Of a stretch of 64,000 nucleotides of DNA, positions 19,720-29,099 are shown in pieces. A program made the position numbers and the translations under genes. Source of the DNA: Emiliania huxleyi CCMP1516 (Eukaryota > Haptophyta > Isochrysidales > Noelaerhabdaceae); assembly GCF_000372725.1 (NCBI RefSeq), contig NW_005200264.1, positions 1-64,000 on the forward strand. Reading direction: 5' to 3'. Position 1 is the first letter of the stretch. Each line of letters begins with the position of its first letter. The notes under the pieces were generated by a model. The model was not told the origin of the DNA, did no database searches, and saw nothing but the letters and a program-made list of their open reading frames with translations.

Positions 19720-19737
19720 TTACCTTACCTTACCTTA
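19720..19737. repeat. TTACC array
   Basis: TTTACCTTACCTTACCTTA, the same pentanucleotide as at 5419-5469 and 8360-8376. Confidence 0.6.
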
Positions 19738-19739
19738 TA

Positions 19740-20288
19740 CCTTATAGCTCGCTCTGCGCACACAAGGACAAGCGCTGTCTCGCGCACGTGAGAACGCCCT
19801 TTTCTTCTCTTCGAGAGGCTTGTATTTTAAGAATCTTCTCTTCGTCTCTCCCACGCTCTTTGTTTGAGAGCCCACGATGACGCGCCCTATCCACGCGCTC
19901 GCTGGCGCGCTCCTCCGCCGCTGTTCTCGTCTTTCTTTCTTTTCTCCACTTCCGATACTTCTCCGACTTCTGCCTTTGATTTTTGTATTTTGAGCTAGCC
20001 TTCGATGTTTGGGCTAACCTTCGATGTTATGAAACAAACGCAAGGCGGGCACCCACATGACGCATCGCTCTCGGACCCACTCACTAGCACTACTGACGTA
20101 CCTTAAAAGGTACGTCAGTACAATTTTTTGCCGGAGAAGGCGGCACACAAACTCAAAAGTCAAAACGGGTCCGCGCGAGAATACGTGAAAACGAAATAAG
20201 CCGCTAGGTGCAGGTATGATATCACATTAAAGCTGACGGACGGTCAAAAGTAGACCGCGCGAGCATGCGCCGCCACAGCCTGCGGAGG
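19740..20288. other. Intergenic region with a perfect palindrome
   Basis: No gene recognised. The words GCTAGCCTTCGATGTT and CTAACCTTCGATGTT at about 19995-20030 recur at 28345-28365. A 30-bp palindrome lies at 20091-20120. Confidence 0.4.
20091..20120. other. Perfect 14-bp inverted repeat around AA
   Basis: TACTGACGTACCTT is followed after two bases by its reverse complement. The arms contain TGACGTA, a CRE/bZIP-like core. It could be a dimeric protein-binding site or a short hairpin; no partner gene is obvious. Confidence 0.6.
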
Positions 20289-23200
20289 TCACCGCCACCC
20301 GGGCCTGGCGGGAGGCGCGGCCGGCCTGGAAGCTCTGGCGACGGCCATGCTGCGCGCCATGCGGACGATGTACGCGGGCGGCTCGCGCGTGCGCGGCGTG
20401 AAGGTGCACTCGCGCATCTGGTTCTCGGCCTCGGCCTCGCGCATGCACGCCGCGACGTGGTCCCGCAGCGCCTGTTCGGAGCAGCGCTCTCGTCACCACC
20501 GCCACGGCACTTTGTACGAACAAGCGACGCGGTCTCTCGCGGCGCCATGTGCTGCCGCACGCGCTCGAGGTACGAGTCCGGCTCCGTCGCAACCTTGAGG
20601 CGCGACGAGACGCCTTCGACAGCGTTGATCCGCGGCGCAAAGGTGAGCTCTGCGGCGGCCTCCGCCTATCAACCGGCCAGCCTCGGGTCACCTCGGCCGA
20701 TCTGGCGAGAGAAGGGGAAGGAACGACGGCGGCCTCCGCCTCCGCCTCGCACCGCCGCGCCTCGTGCACCGCCGCCCGCCTCTGCGCATCGCCCGCAGAC
20801 AGCTCCGCCGCGGAGCGCGGCCGCCGCCGCTGCGCGTCGCTGTTGATGGACGGCGAGAAAGGGCACTCGGCCGAGGGCGGCGCGCGAGAGGGCGGGCGAG
20901 GCGAGGCGGCGGCGGCGGCGGCGGCGGCTCCCTCCCCTCCCTCTCCGCCGCCTCCTCCGCCTCCTCCGCCGCCTCGCCTCCCGGGCGAGGCGGGTCGGCT
21001 GGAGGGACGGCTGCTTGACCTGGGGCACGAGACTGCACGAGATGAGCCGAGATTGCCTCGAGGGCCGGCCGCTGCCGGCGCTGGAGGCGGCGCAGCTGCC
21101 ACACACCTCGTCTCGAGACGGCGGAGCAAGCTCGGCGACCCCGCCGCTAGCCGGGCGGAGCGGGGCGAAGGTCGCACCCGCCTCGCCGCTTCGTCCGCCG
21201 CGCTGCTCTCCGCCTAGTAGTGGTTTGAGGGGCATCGGTGGCTCCACGCAATCAAAGGGCCGCCTCGTCCGCCGCGCTGCTCTCCGCCTAGTAGTGGTTT
21301 GAGGGGCGTCGGTGGCTCCACGCAACCAAAGGGCCGCCTCGTCCGCCGCGCTGCTCTCCGCCTAGTAGTGGTTTGAGGGGCATCGGTGGCTCCACGCAAC
21401 CACAGGGCCGCCTCGTCCGCCGCGCTGCTCTCCGCCTCGCGCAGCGCGTCTGCGAGGGCCCTTCGCCGCGCGTACTCTGCCTGCCTCTCGAAAAAGGCCT
21501 CAAAGGAGACGTCGTCGGGAGGGGCGGGCCGACCCGCAGCTCCGCCTGCCCCTCCGCCCGCCCCCCCCTCCGCCCCTGCACCCGCCGCCGGCGGCCTCTG
21601 CAAGCGCGCCTGCAAGCGCGGCGCCGACGCCGAGCGACGTAGCGAGCGGGGCGTGGGGCGCCCCTGCTGGGGGCGTCCCTGCGGCGGGGGCAACACGGGG
21701 GGAGGCGCGCGCGACAGCCGCACGTGCGCGGGCTCGTCGAGGTAGCCGGCCGCGGCACTGGACAGACTACGAGGGAGCGCGTTGACGCGAGGAGAGAAGG
21801 GCGCCTGCCGGCCGCCTTGCTGCCGGCCGCCACCGACCAGCCCCCCGCTGCTGCTGCTGCGTCGCATCCGCCGCCGCTCGCGCGCCTCCTCGGCCGCCGC
21901 CTAGAGCAAGGGTCCGAGAACCTTCGCGGAAGGCTCCCCCCCGCCGCCCGCGTGCCTCCTCGGCCGCCGCCTGCTCGGCGGCGCGGATCCGCTCCCCCTT
22001 GCTTGGCGAGCTCCGCCAGCGAGACGTCACCTGTCGACCCGAGATGAGCCGAGATGAGCCGAGACATGAGCCGAGATGAGCCGAGATATGAGCCGAGACA
22101 TGAGCCGAGATGAGCCGAGATATGAGCCGAGATGAGCCGAGATGACAGCGCGGCGTGCACGCGAGACGCCACCTCCGCCGCCGCAGGGTTGAGCCGCGAC
22201 GGGCGCAGCACGCGCGGCGCAAAGGAGCAGGACTCGAGCTCGGCCTCCTCCGCCGCTCGCCTGCGCCACCGGCCGAGCTAAGCCGAGATCAGCCGAGCTC
22301 AGCCGAGCCCCGCCGAGATCGGCCGAGATCGGCCGAGATCGGCCGAGATCGGCCGAGATCGGCCGAGATCGGCCGAGACCGCGCCGAGACCGCGCCGAGA
22401 CCGCGCCGCGACCGCGCCGAGACCGCGCCGAGACCGCGCCGCGACCGCGCCGAGACCGCGCCGAGACCGCGCCGAGACCGCGCCGAGACCGCGCCGAGAC
22501 CGCGCCGAGACCGCGCCGCGACCGCGCCGAGACCGCGCCGAGATGTGCCGAGAGTTGCCGAGGTCCGCAGCCTCGCCTGCGCCGCTCGAGCTCGTCGAGC
22601 TTGCGGGCCCGCTCGTCCGGCCGGTGCAGCCGCTCGTGCGCCGGCCTCCCCTGTTCCGCTCGACGGGCGCAAGCTCAGTCACAAGTGCCTCGTGGGGCGG
22701 TCCGAGGTGGTGGTGCCGTGCGCGTTGCCGCCGCGCCTGCCTCAGCGCGCTCTCGGACTGCGAGCGACGCAGCGAGTGCGGCGCCGTGCGGGGAGAGGGT
22801 GCGGGTCGGAAGGTGCAGGGCGCCAGCTCGGCAGCCTCGGCGGCGCGCCTATGGGTGGCGGCTCCAAGACGGCTCCGCGAGACTTCTCGTCTGACGGCCG
22901 GGCTACGGCAGTCTGCGCGCCGCTTCGAGAGGCGGAGAGACTCGCGCGCGGCGTGCCATCGCAAGTTGCGCTCGTAAAACTCGCTGCGGCTGTTGCGCGG
23001 GATCGACGACGACCGCTCGCTGCGCACGCGCGAGCCCGCCGACCGCGCCGCCGACGCCGGCGCGGCTGGTGCGGCGTCCAGATCCTGGCAGGACCTCGAC
23101 TCGCCCGGCGGTTGCTGCTGCTGCTGCGGTGGTGGCGGCGGGGACGACGGGTGGGGTGGCGGCGGCGACGGCTGCGGAGGTAGTGGCGAAGGCTGCGGCG

Positions 23201-23543
23201 GCGGCGGCGGCGGTGCGGCCGGCTGCGGTGCTAGCGCCTCCTGCGGTGATGACGGCGACTGCTGTGGAGGTGGCGGCGGTGGTAGAGGTGGCGGCGGTGG
23301 TAGAGGTGGCGGCGGCGGAAGAGACGGCGGCGGCGGCATCTGCGGTGCCGGCTGCCCTTGCTGTGGCTGCGACGGCGGCGGCGGCGGCGCTGGTGGCTGG
23401 TGCTGCGGAGGTGGCGGCGGCGATTGAGGCGGCTGCGGCATGCCCTTTGCTGCTGGCACGCTCGCCAGTATCCGCCGCTTCTCCTCGATGAGCAGCTCGA
23501 TTAGGCGGCGACTCTCCTCATCCAGGCCAGAGTCCTCCGTCAT
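20289..23543 (-). CDS. Proline-rich protein with repeated ECTF-P motifs (cytoskeletal/ciliary-type)
   Basis: A minus-strand multi-exon gene. The first exon (23543 to about 22560) starts MTEDSGLDEESRRLIELL, passes through a long Pro/Gln tract and then gives 'SEFYERNLRWHAARESLRLS' and ELAPCTFRP. Later exons give LESCSFAPRVLRPSR (about 22150-22260), DVSFEAFFERQAEYARRR (about 21470-21510) and, at the end, 'AENQMRECTFTPRTREPP' (about 20360-20440) before a TGA at 20289. Blocks of the type E-C-T-F-x-P after an acidic helix are common in algal and protist proteins linked to microtubules and cilia, which is the basis for the call. No enzyme motif. Introns are full of CCGAGAT-type minisatellites and a 74-bp tandem repeat. 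Exon borders are approximate. Confidence 0.55.
21186..21440. repeat. 74-bp tandem repeat containing a possible exon-intron unit
   Basis: About 3.4 copies with a period of exactly 74 bp (CTAGTAGTGG at 21214, 21288 and 21362; the fourth copy diverges there). On the minus strand each unit is about 35 bases of coding-like sequence (GCGGAGAGCAGCGCGGCGGA...) followed by about 39 bases that begin GTTGCG and end CTACTAG. Confidence 0.85.
22040..22145. repeat. GAGATGAGCC minisatellite in intron
   Basis: About ten units of GAGATGAGCC with a few GAGACATGAGCC variants, inside an intron of the ECTF-P gene. Confidence 0.8.
22277..22550. repeat. GATCGGCCGA / GACCGCGCCGA minisatellite in intron
   Basis: Starts as GATCAGCCGA and GATCGGCCGA (10-bp units) and changes to 11-bp units GACCGCGCCGA. 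In frame it would give monotonous Arg/Asp/Ala or Arg/Ser/Ala runs, so it is treated as intronic. Confidence 0.8.
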
Positions 23544-23707
23544 TCAGTCTGTGCTGCCGAACCGACTAACGGCCAGCCTGTGCGCCACCAACAGACGCCT
23601 CTAGCCAGCGCCGGAATGGCCTAGCCTGCCGGAGCCCAACGCCGCGGAAAAAAAGAAAAAAGCCCCAAGTGCGCTTGCTCCGGCCCGCTGCTCCTGGGCT
23701 TGAGCAC

Positions 23708-23833
23708 TTGAGCACTTGATAGGGTCGATTCCGCATGGTACGGGACCCCTCGATCGTCTCGCCCTCCCTCACTGGTGTGTTCATTGGGGGGGTCATAACA
23801 AACACGGTGCAGGATCGAGGTGCACGCTGCCAG
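23708..23833 (+). repeat. Dispersed repeat R-B, copy 2
   Basis: Begins TTGAGCACTTGATAGGGTCG and runs through GTACGGGACCCCTCGATCG to AGGATCGAGGTGCACGCTG. Nearly identical to 50340-50476. Confidence 0.85.
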
Positions 23834-23834
23834 A

Positions 23835-24149
23835 GCAGTGTCGTCCCCCCTCTCCCCGACGGCGATGCATGGCGGTGTGACCGATCGAGCTACAAGAGGA
23901 GCTTGTTCAGCAGGATCGGCAGGTGCCGCTCTACGCGCCGTGAGCACCCTCGCCGCAGCGCCCGCCCCGGCGCCGCCGCCGAGGCTGGCGCCAGCTCTCG
24001 GGCCGGCGCCCCCTCCAGCAGTGAGGTACCGTCAGCAAGTCGAGCAGTTGTGTGCCATGGGCTACCTCGATTCGGTGGCGGTGCTGCGGGCGCTGGCGGC
24101 CTCTGGCGGAGACATCAATGGGGCCCTCGACCGCCTGATGCGCGGGTAA
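23835..24149 (+). pseudogene. Ubiquilin/Dsk2-like UBA domain, C-terminal fragment
   Basis: The last about 42 residues, starting at about 24025 with [17 protein letters not shown] and continuing '[12 protein letters not shown]' to a TAA at 24147, match the C-terminal UBA domain of ubiquilins, which binds ubiquitin during delivery to the proteasome. The MGF/Y loop and the terminal LL/LM are conserved. Upstream is only an Ala/Pro-rich stretch and then repeat R-B, so the UBL and STI1 parts are absent. Either an orphan 3' exon or a gene with distant 5' exons. I mark it as a fragment. Confidence 0.55.
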
Positions 24150-24261
24150 GGGCCCACACCCCACAGCATTGTGCACGTGGGGCCGCTGGGGCCGGGTGCG
24201 GTCTCAGCCTACTGCGGCGCTCCTCTGCGGAGAGAGTCTCGCTCGGTTTACCGTACGTTGA

Positions 24262-24299
24262 GCGAGTGTGTGTGTGAGTGAGAGAGAGAGAGAGAGAGT
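24262..24299. repeat. GT/GA simple repeat
   Basis: GTGTGTGTGAGTGAGAGAGA and further GA units between the UBA fragment and the calpain gene. Confidence 0.8.
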
Positions 24300-24345
24300 C
24301 TGATGATCGGTGTGGTGTGAGAAGCTGTGAAGGACCTGTCTGATT

Positions 24346-25698
24346 TTAACCTTCGGGGTCCTGCGACACTCTCACGGCGTAGCCCTCCACAAACAGTTCC
24401 GCGATGGTGTCCGCCGTCATCCAAAACAGCCCATCCGAGGTGTCACGCAACGGCGCCCCGGGTTGGGCGAGCCCCCGCCGTCCCCACGGGTTGCGCAGCT
24501 GGAACTCGTGCGGCGGCTTGTCGGCCTCTGCCCGATCCAGATCGCTCGAGGCAGAGCGCTGGCGCGCAGAACGAGGACGGGAGGCGAGGAGGGAGTAGCA
24601 GTGGTCCTGCTGCACCCCGTCGCGGGAGACCGTGTCCGATTGCGCGTGCGCATCGAAGATGGCAGACGCCAAGCAGATCGCGTGCTCGCCCGTCTCTAGG
24701 AAGGACTGCAGAGTCGCGTCCACAGCGGCGGAACACCGACGGCGCCACGCCGGTGAGCGCCTGCAGCGCCCTGGCAGGATCACCTCCGTTCAGCCCCTCG
24801 TACCCTTGCCCACCGGCGGCAAACAGCCCAGACGCCGCGCACGCCTTCTCCACCAGGCAGGGCCAGAGAACGGCGGCAGCCTGCGCGTCGTCGTCCATGG
24901 CTGGCTTGGCATAGGCCGCAGCGCAAGCGCCGGCGCCAATGCAGCACGCCGGCAGCGTCTCTTCGACCTCAACCTTCGTCGGCGGCAGTGAAGCGTCGAA
25001 CGGAGAGTGCAGCGTCACCACGTAGGCTCCGGCGCTGCCGCCTCGCTGCAGCATGCGCCGGATGACCCCTGGGTGAGCGGCGACCGAGGCCATCGCCGCG
25101 ATGAGCCAGCACGATCCGACGCCCCCCTCGACGCACTCCGACGCGCTCGTTCCGCCTCCCGCCGCGAAGAGCGTGTGCTGAGGAAGGACTCTCTCGAGCC
25201 GGGCGAGGCGTATTGGGTTCGTCGCGATGCGAGAGCGGGTGCTTTTGGCGCAGCCTGATTGTCTAGGATGATCGTTTCATTGCTTGAGAGCACGCTCACG
25301 GCACAGCCCGGACTCGGTTTGCCGGTTGCGGGGCCGACGATCGCGGCACCGAGCCGTGCGAAGAAAACCAGGCCTGGCTCTGTGCGCAGCGTCATGTAGC
25401 CGATGTAGGTGTCCTGCCGAGCCAGAAGAAGCGCGTCGGCGCGCTCACGCGACGCTCGCACACCCTTCTCACAGTGCGCGCCATTGAATGCGGCGGAGCT
25501 GATGCGCTCGATTGGAGAGACAGCGCTCGGTCGCTTCAGCTGCGGTGGTGGCGACGACACGATTCTTGCGCTCGGCCGCTTGAGCCCGCTGCGATGCAAC
25601 AGTGCGGCAGCGATCAGGGCTACCAAAACCACCGCCGCGAAAGCAGCGAGCTGGAATGCCGCGGCATGCCGCTCGGCGAGAGGAGTCGGCATGCTCAT
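24346..25698 (-). CDS. Membrane-anchored calpain-like cysteine protease (C2 family)
   Basis: The N terminus has one transmembrane helix (AAFQLAAFAAVVLVALIAAALL, about residues 14-35). The catalytic cysteine is in GGVGSCWLIAAMASVAAHP (about 25100-25140), followed by 'YVVTLHSPFDASLPP', 'YEGLNGGDPARALQALTG' and the second half with the histidine in GVQQDHCYSLL and the asparagine in FQLRNPWG, then DGLFWMT. All three catalytic residues are therefore present. Two reading-frame changes are needed: one between about 25250 and 25160 (room for an intron) and one near 24725, where FRR switches to VDATLQSFLE within a few bases. The latter is too tight for an intron and may be a real frameshift or a sequence error. 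Start chosen at MSMPTPL before the membrane segment; stop TAA at 24346. Confidence 0.75.
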
Positions 25699-26002
25699 GT
25701 CTGAGTGTGCTGCGCTTGCATGCCGCCCCGTGCAGCGCTCTGGGTGGTGGTGGCGGCGCTCCAAGAGTGGTGCTCTTGGGAAGAGGTTCCTCCCTTTCGC
25801 TCCCCCAAGCGCGAGACCGGGAGGGTGGCCGCGCCGCGAATTTTTCTTCTTTTCCTCGCGCCGGGAAATTCTCCGCCCTCAAGAATTTTCTTTCTTTCAT
25901 TCAATTCCGCTCGCGATTTCGTTCCTACCGGAAGCGCCGCGCCCGCCGCTTTACGACGTACCCGTTGCATCTCGCCCCCGCTGTTCGCCCTGCGCGCTAG
26001 TG

Positions 26003-28345
26003 ATGATGGCCGCGCCGATTCTGGCGACCGTCTTGCTCGCCTTCGCCGCCGAGGTCACCGCAGTCACCGCGGGCGGCGTCGATGTCACCGCCGCAACCCA
26101 GTACGGCTCGGTCGTTGGTAAATACTCGCGGTACGATGGCGTCAACCGGTTCTTTGGCATTCCTGTCGCCGCGACCACCGGTGTAGCGAACCGCTTCAAA
26201 GAGCCGCAGCCACCGGCTACCTGGGCTCTCCCTATGACGACAATCGAGAGCAAGCAGTGCCTTCACGTCGGCGACTCCGGAGTAGTAGGCAGTGAAGACT
26301 GCCTCGCCGTCGACATCATCGCGCCATCAAACCCCCTTGACCTGACCGGGTCGCCCACCGTCGCCGCGCCTGGGTCATACCCGGTCCAAGTCGTGCTCGG
26401 AGGATCCTTGGACCCATCTCTCCTCAAGGACGACACGTACGCCGGACCTGGCGAGAAGCCGGTTGTCACCGTCAGGGTCACCCACCGAGTCGGCGTCCTA
26501 GGTGGCCTGTCGCATCCCGCGCTCCGCAATGGGATTGACGGAAACTCGTACAGTGGGAACTGGATGCTACACGACGTCCTCAATGCCCTGCGCTGGGTCC
26601 AGGCCAACATTGCAAATTTTGGAGGCGACCCCAATAAGGTTGCGGTCCACGGGCAGGGCACGGGCGCCACGCTCGCGGGCCTGTTGTTGGCGTCACCTCT
26701 GTCCTACAGCGGCACCTACGCCGTGAGCGGACCCCTCTTCTCCTCCATTATTATGCAATCCCCGGATAGTTTGGGCGGTCCAAGTGCCTTCTTCTCGCAG
26801 GCGGTCCGCGACGCCGCTGGCGCAGAGACGGTTCGGATCGCAGGCTGCGCCGAAGATTACGGATCGCTAGAAGCGTCTACGGGGACGCTCACGTCCATCG
26901 CCGAATGCCTGCGCCTTTCCACCACTGCGGCACTCCTCCAGACGTCCCCATATCTGGTGGATGTGGTTACATTCGACAGCAATTTTGGAGACGGCACTGC
27001 ATTTCTGCTATACAGCCATGACTTGGCAGTCAACCCTGTGGTCGATGGCTACGCTCTCCCCTTGCCACCGCTCGATCTCATCGAGGCGGGGAATGGTGCT
27101 AACGTCAACGTCATCATTGGGCAGACTATCGACGACTACGCACCCTTTTTGGACGATGAGCCGCCAGACCTGGCTGGCGCAGCGGGTGTGGCAGCGTATC
27201 GCATCTTGTACGGTCCCCTTGCCGCATATGAGTTGAACCACACTGCAACCATCGGTGATCTGCAGGCGGCCAGCCTTGCGCTCCCGATCGGAACCATCGA
27301 GAGCTACTACAGCTCCATCGCAGATCCATACCAGCAGATGGTCGCGGCGAGCACTGATGGCTACTATTCGGTCAATCAGAATAATGTCATTGACAAGCTG
27401 GTGGACCAGGATGCCCGCACGGCAGGCACCGTCTTCCGCTACTTGTTCGCGGACCCCATACAGGATGAGGCCTGGCCGGCGCCACTTGAGCCGTCGCCCT
27501 CTCCTGCCGATCCTCTCCCCTCGCCCGAACCTTCTCCGTCACCGTCTGCGCAACCCTCAATCGCACGCTGGGGAGTCCCAAACATGGCCGATCTCACGTT
27601 CACTTGGTCCTTGTACTCGGCGGGCAAGAATGTGATGACGGACATCATTCCAATGACGGCCGGCAGCGTCACCTACACTACCGAGCAAAATGAGATGGGC
27701 GCCAGCATGAAGACATACTGGACCAACTTTTTCTATGACGGAGTGCCGGGCACGAATGGGATCACTGCGTGGGCACCTAGCACGCGCACCGAAAGGCACA
27801 CCATCGTCTTCCAATCGACCGTCCTAGGCGGTGCTGCCCTCGACCCCTGCGCCATGTTCACGTCTTGCATGGCCGAGCCCACTGCCGACTTCCGCCGGTC
27901 GCAGCATTCGTTTTGGACGTCGGGGCTTGTCAGCCAGCCCGCCCTCCCAACCTGCTCGCCGGTGATAGTCGGCCTCAGCCACATCAGTCCATGGCAGTTT
28001 ACCTCGAATTGTGGCGTCGATCTTCCCTCTAACCCGCCCCGGCCCAGTCGAACCCCAACTCTGGAGTCGGGCCTCGAGGCCGGTGCGGTCGTCGGCATCG
28101 CCATCGGGTCTCTCGTCGTCGGCGTCGTCGTCGGCATCGGCGGCGCACTCGCCCTGACGAAGGCCAATCCGAGCGGCACCAAGAGCGGGCCAGTGCGTGT
28201 CAGCTCGGCCCAAGGAAGTGCGCCCTTGGACCCCCCCCCCCCCCCACCACCACCACCCAATCGACGAGCCGCTTTTTCTCGCCAGGCATCGCGCCCCGGG
28301 CTCGCGGGCATGGCTAATTGTTCTCTTCGAAAATTTCTTTTTTGA
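26003..28345 (+). CDS. Cholinesterase-like type I membrane protein lacking the catalytic serine
   Basis: A carboxylesterase type-B fold of about 780 residues in one frame. Signal peptide MMAAPILATVLLAFAAEVTA, then GSVVGKYSRYDGVNRFFGIP, the 'SEDCLAVDIIAP' disulfide region and 'LNALRWVQANIANFGGDPNK'. The usual nucleophile motif FGESAG is replaced by VAVHGQGTGATLAGLL, so the serine position is glycine. A Pro/Ser-rich stretch (PSPSPADPLPSPEPSPSPS) is inserted near residue 495, as common in algal extracellular proteins. A transmembrane helix (AGAVVGIAIGSLVVGVVVG) near the end leaves a short Pro-rich tail. The architecture recalls neuroligin-type adhesion proteins, an analogy only. Start chosen at the first Met of the signal peptide. 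A C-rich tract at 28228-28250 makes the last residues uncertain. Confidence 0.75.
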   Translation: MMAAPILATVLLAFAAEVTAVTAGGVDVTAATQYGSVVGKYSRYDGVNRFFGIPVAATTGVANRFKEPQPPATWALPMTTIESKQCLHVGDSGVVGSEDCLAVDIIAPSNPLDLTGSPTVAAPGSYPVQVVLGGSLDPSLLKDDTYAGPGEKPVVTVRVTHRVGVLGGLSHPALRNGIDGNSYSGNWMLHDVLNALRWVQANIANFGGDPNKVAVHGQGTGATLAGLLLASPLSYSGTYAVSGPLFSSIIMQSPDSLGGPSAFFSQAVRDAAGAETVRIAGCAEDYGSLEASTGTLTSIAECLRLSTTAALLQTSPYLVDVVTFDSNFGDGTAFLLYSHDLAVNPVVDGYALPLPPLDLIEAGNGANVNVIIGQTIDDYAPFLDDEPPDLAGAAGVAAYRILYGPLAAYELNHTATIGDLQAASLALPIGTIESYYSSIADPYQQMVAASTDGYYSVNQNNVIDKLVDQDARTAGTVFRYLFADPIQDEAWPAPLEPSPSPADPLPSPEPSPSPSAQPSIARWGVPNMADLTFTWSLYSAGKNVMTDIIPMTAGSVTYTTEQNEMGASMKTYWTNFFYDGVPGTNGITAWAPSTRTERHTIVFQSTVLGGAALDPCAMFTSCMAEPTADFRRSQHSFWTSGLVSQPALPTCSPVIVGLSHISPWQFTSNCGVDLPSNPPRPSRTPTLESGLEAGAVVGIAIGSLVVGVVVGIGGALALTKANPSGTKSGPVRVSSAQGSAPLDPPPPPPPPPNRRAAFSRQASRPGLAGMANCSLRKFLF

Positions 28346-28430
28346 GCTAGCCTTCGATGTTAAAAGGAAACAAGACATATGACGCCGCACAAAAACACAC
28401 CGCACCGCACCCCGCACGAAAGAGTTGGTG

Positions 28431-28516
28431 TACCTGTGTTAGTGCCAGTGCGCGCCAGTCCCGTGCCCAGTGTGTTGTGCGCGGGGCACAGAGTGGTAAA
28501 ATTCTTTTTCCGACCT
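28431..28516 (-). repeat. Dispersed repeat R-F near the start of the Nup96-like gene
   Basis: Reverse complement of the CGGGACTGGCGCGCACTGGC-ACTAACACAGG module, ending in GGTAAAATTCTTTTTCC. Confidence 0.75.
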
Positions 28517-28565
28517 GGGCAGCGCGCCTTCCTGCTGTCTCTCATCGCGCCCCGGGCTCGCTCTC

Positions 28566-29064
28566 ATGCCGTCCTCCTTCACACAGAGCCGCCACCCGTC
28601 CGCGGCCGGCCCCCTGCCCATGGCGCGTTCCACGCGCGTCAGCTTCGGCCCGAACGGCGTCTGCGCCTTCGCGACGGGCAAGAGGTGCTGCATCGAGCGG
28701 CTCGCCGCTCTCGACGCTGCTGCCTCGGCGGGCGGCGGCGTCGCGCGGGCGGTCGAGCTGGCCGAGCCGCTGCTGGAGGTGCGTCTCCACGGCGGCGCGC
28801 GCTGCGAGCGCGAGGAGGGGAACCTCGTCCTCCCCACTCCGGCTGCGCTCGAGGGTGCGGTGCGCGAGTTCAAGGACGCCGAGGGCGCTGCGAGCGCGAT
28901 CCAAGAGGCGGAGCGGGCGCGGCAGCGCGAGCGGCAGCACCTGTGGAAGCTCGTCCAGGCGCTGCTGGCCGCCACCCTCCGCCCGGCCGCCGGCGGCGAG
29001 CTCGGCCTCGGCGAGGAGCAGGCGGCGCTGATGGCGAAGAAGCAGGTCGTCGCCGCATGGCGGG
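28566..29064 (+). CDS. Nup96 (Nup98-96/Nup145C)-like N-terminal fragment
   Basis: The frame from the Met at 28566 (or 28620) reads MARSTRVSFGPNGVCAFATG, corresponding to the 'GRSFRVGWGPN' block at the start of the Nup96 half of nucleoporin Nup98-96. Later 'ERQHLWKLVQALLAATL' and 'KKQVVAAWR' match in order the W-x-L-x-x-AL and R-x-x-x-x-x-WL segments of the Nup96 alpha-solenoid. About 165 residues look authentic; the frame then runs into sequence that makes more sense as the opposite-strand AP2 gene. The remaining 500-odd residues of a full Nup96 are not seen, so this is a fragment or a gene with an intron whose end cannot be located. Moderate confidence in the family. Confidence 0.45.
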
Positions 29065-29099
29065 GCAGCACCCGCCGCCGCCTGCGCCTCCGCCCCCGC

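Noticed and set aside
22155-23491. Long plus-strand frames rich in Ala, Gly and Arg
   Set aside because: They are antisense to the proline-rich ECTF-P gene and its minisatellites; composition is explained by GC-rich repeats.
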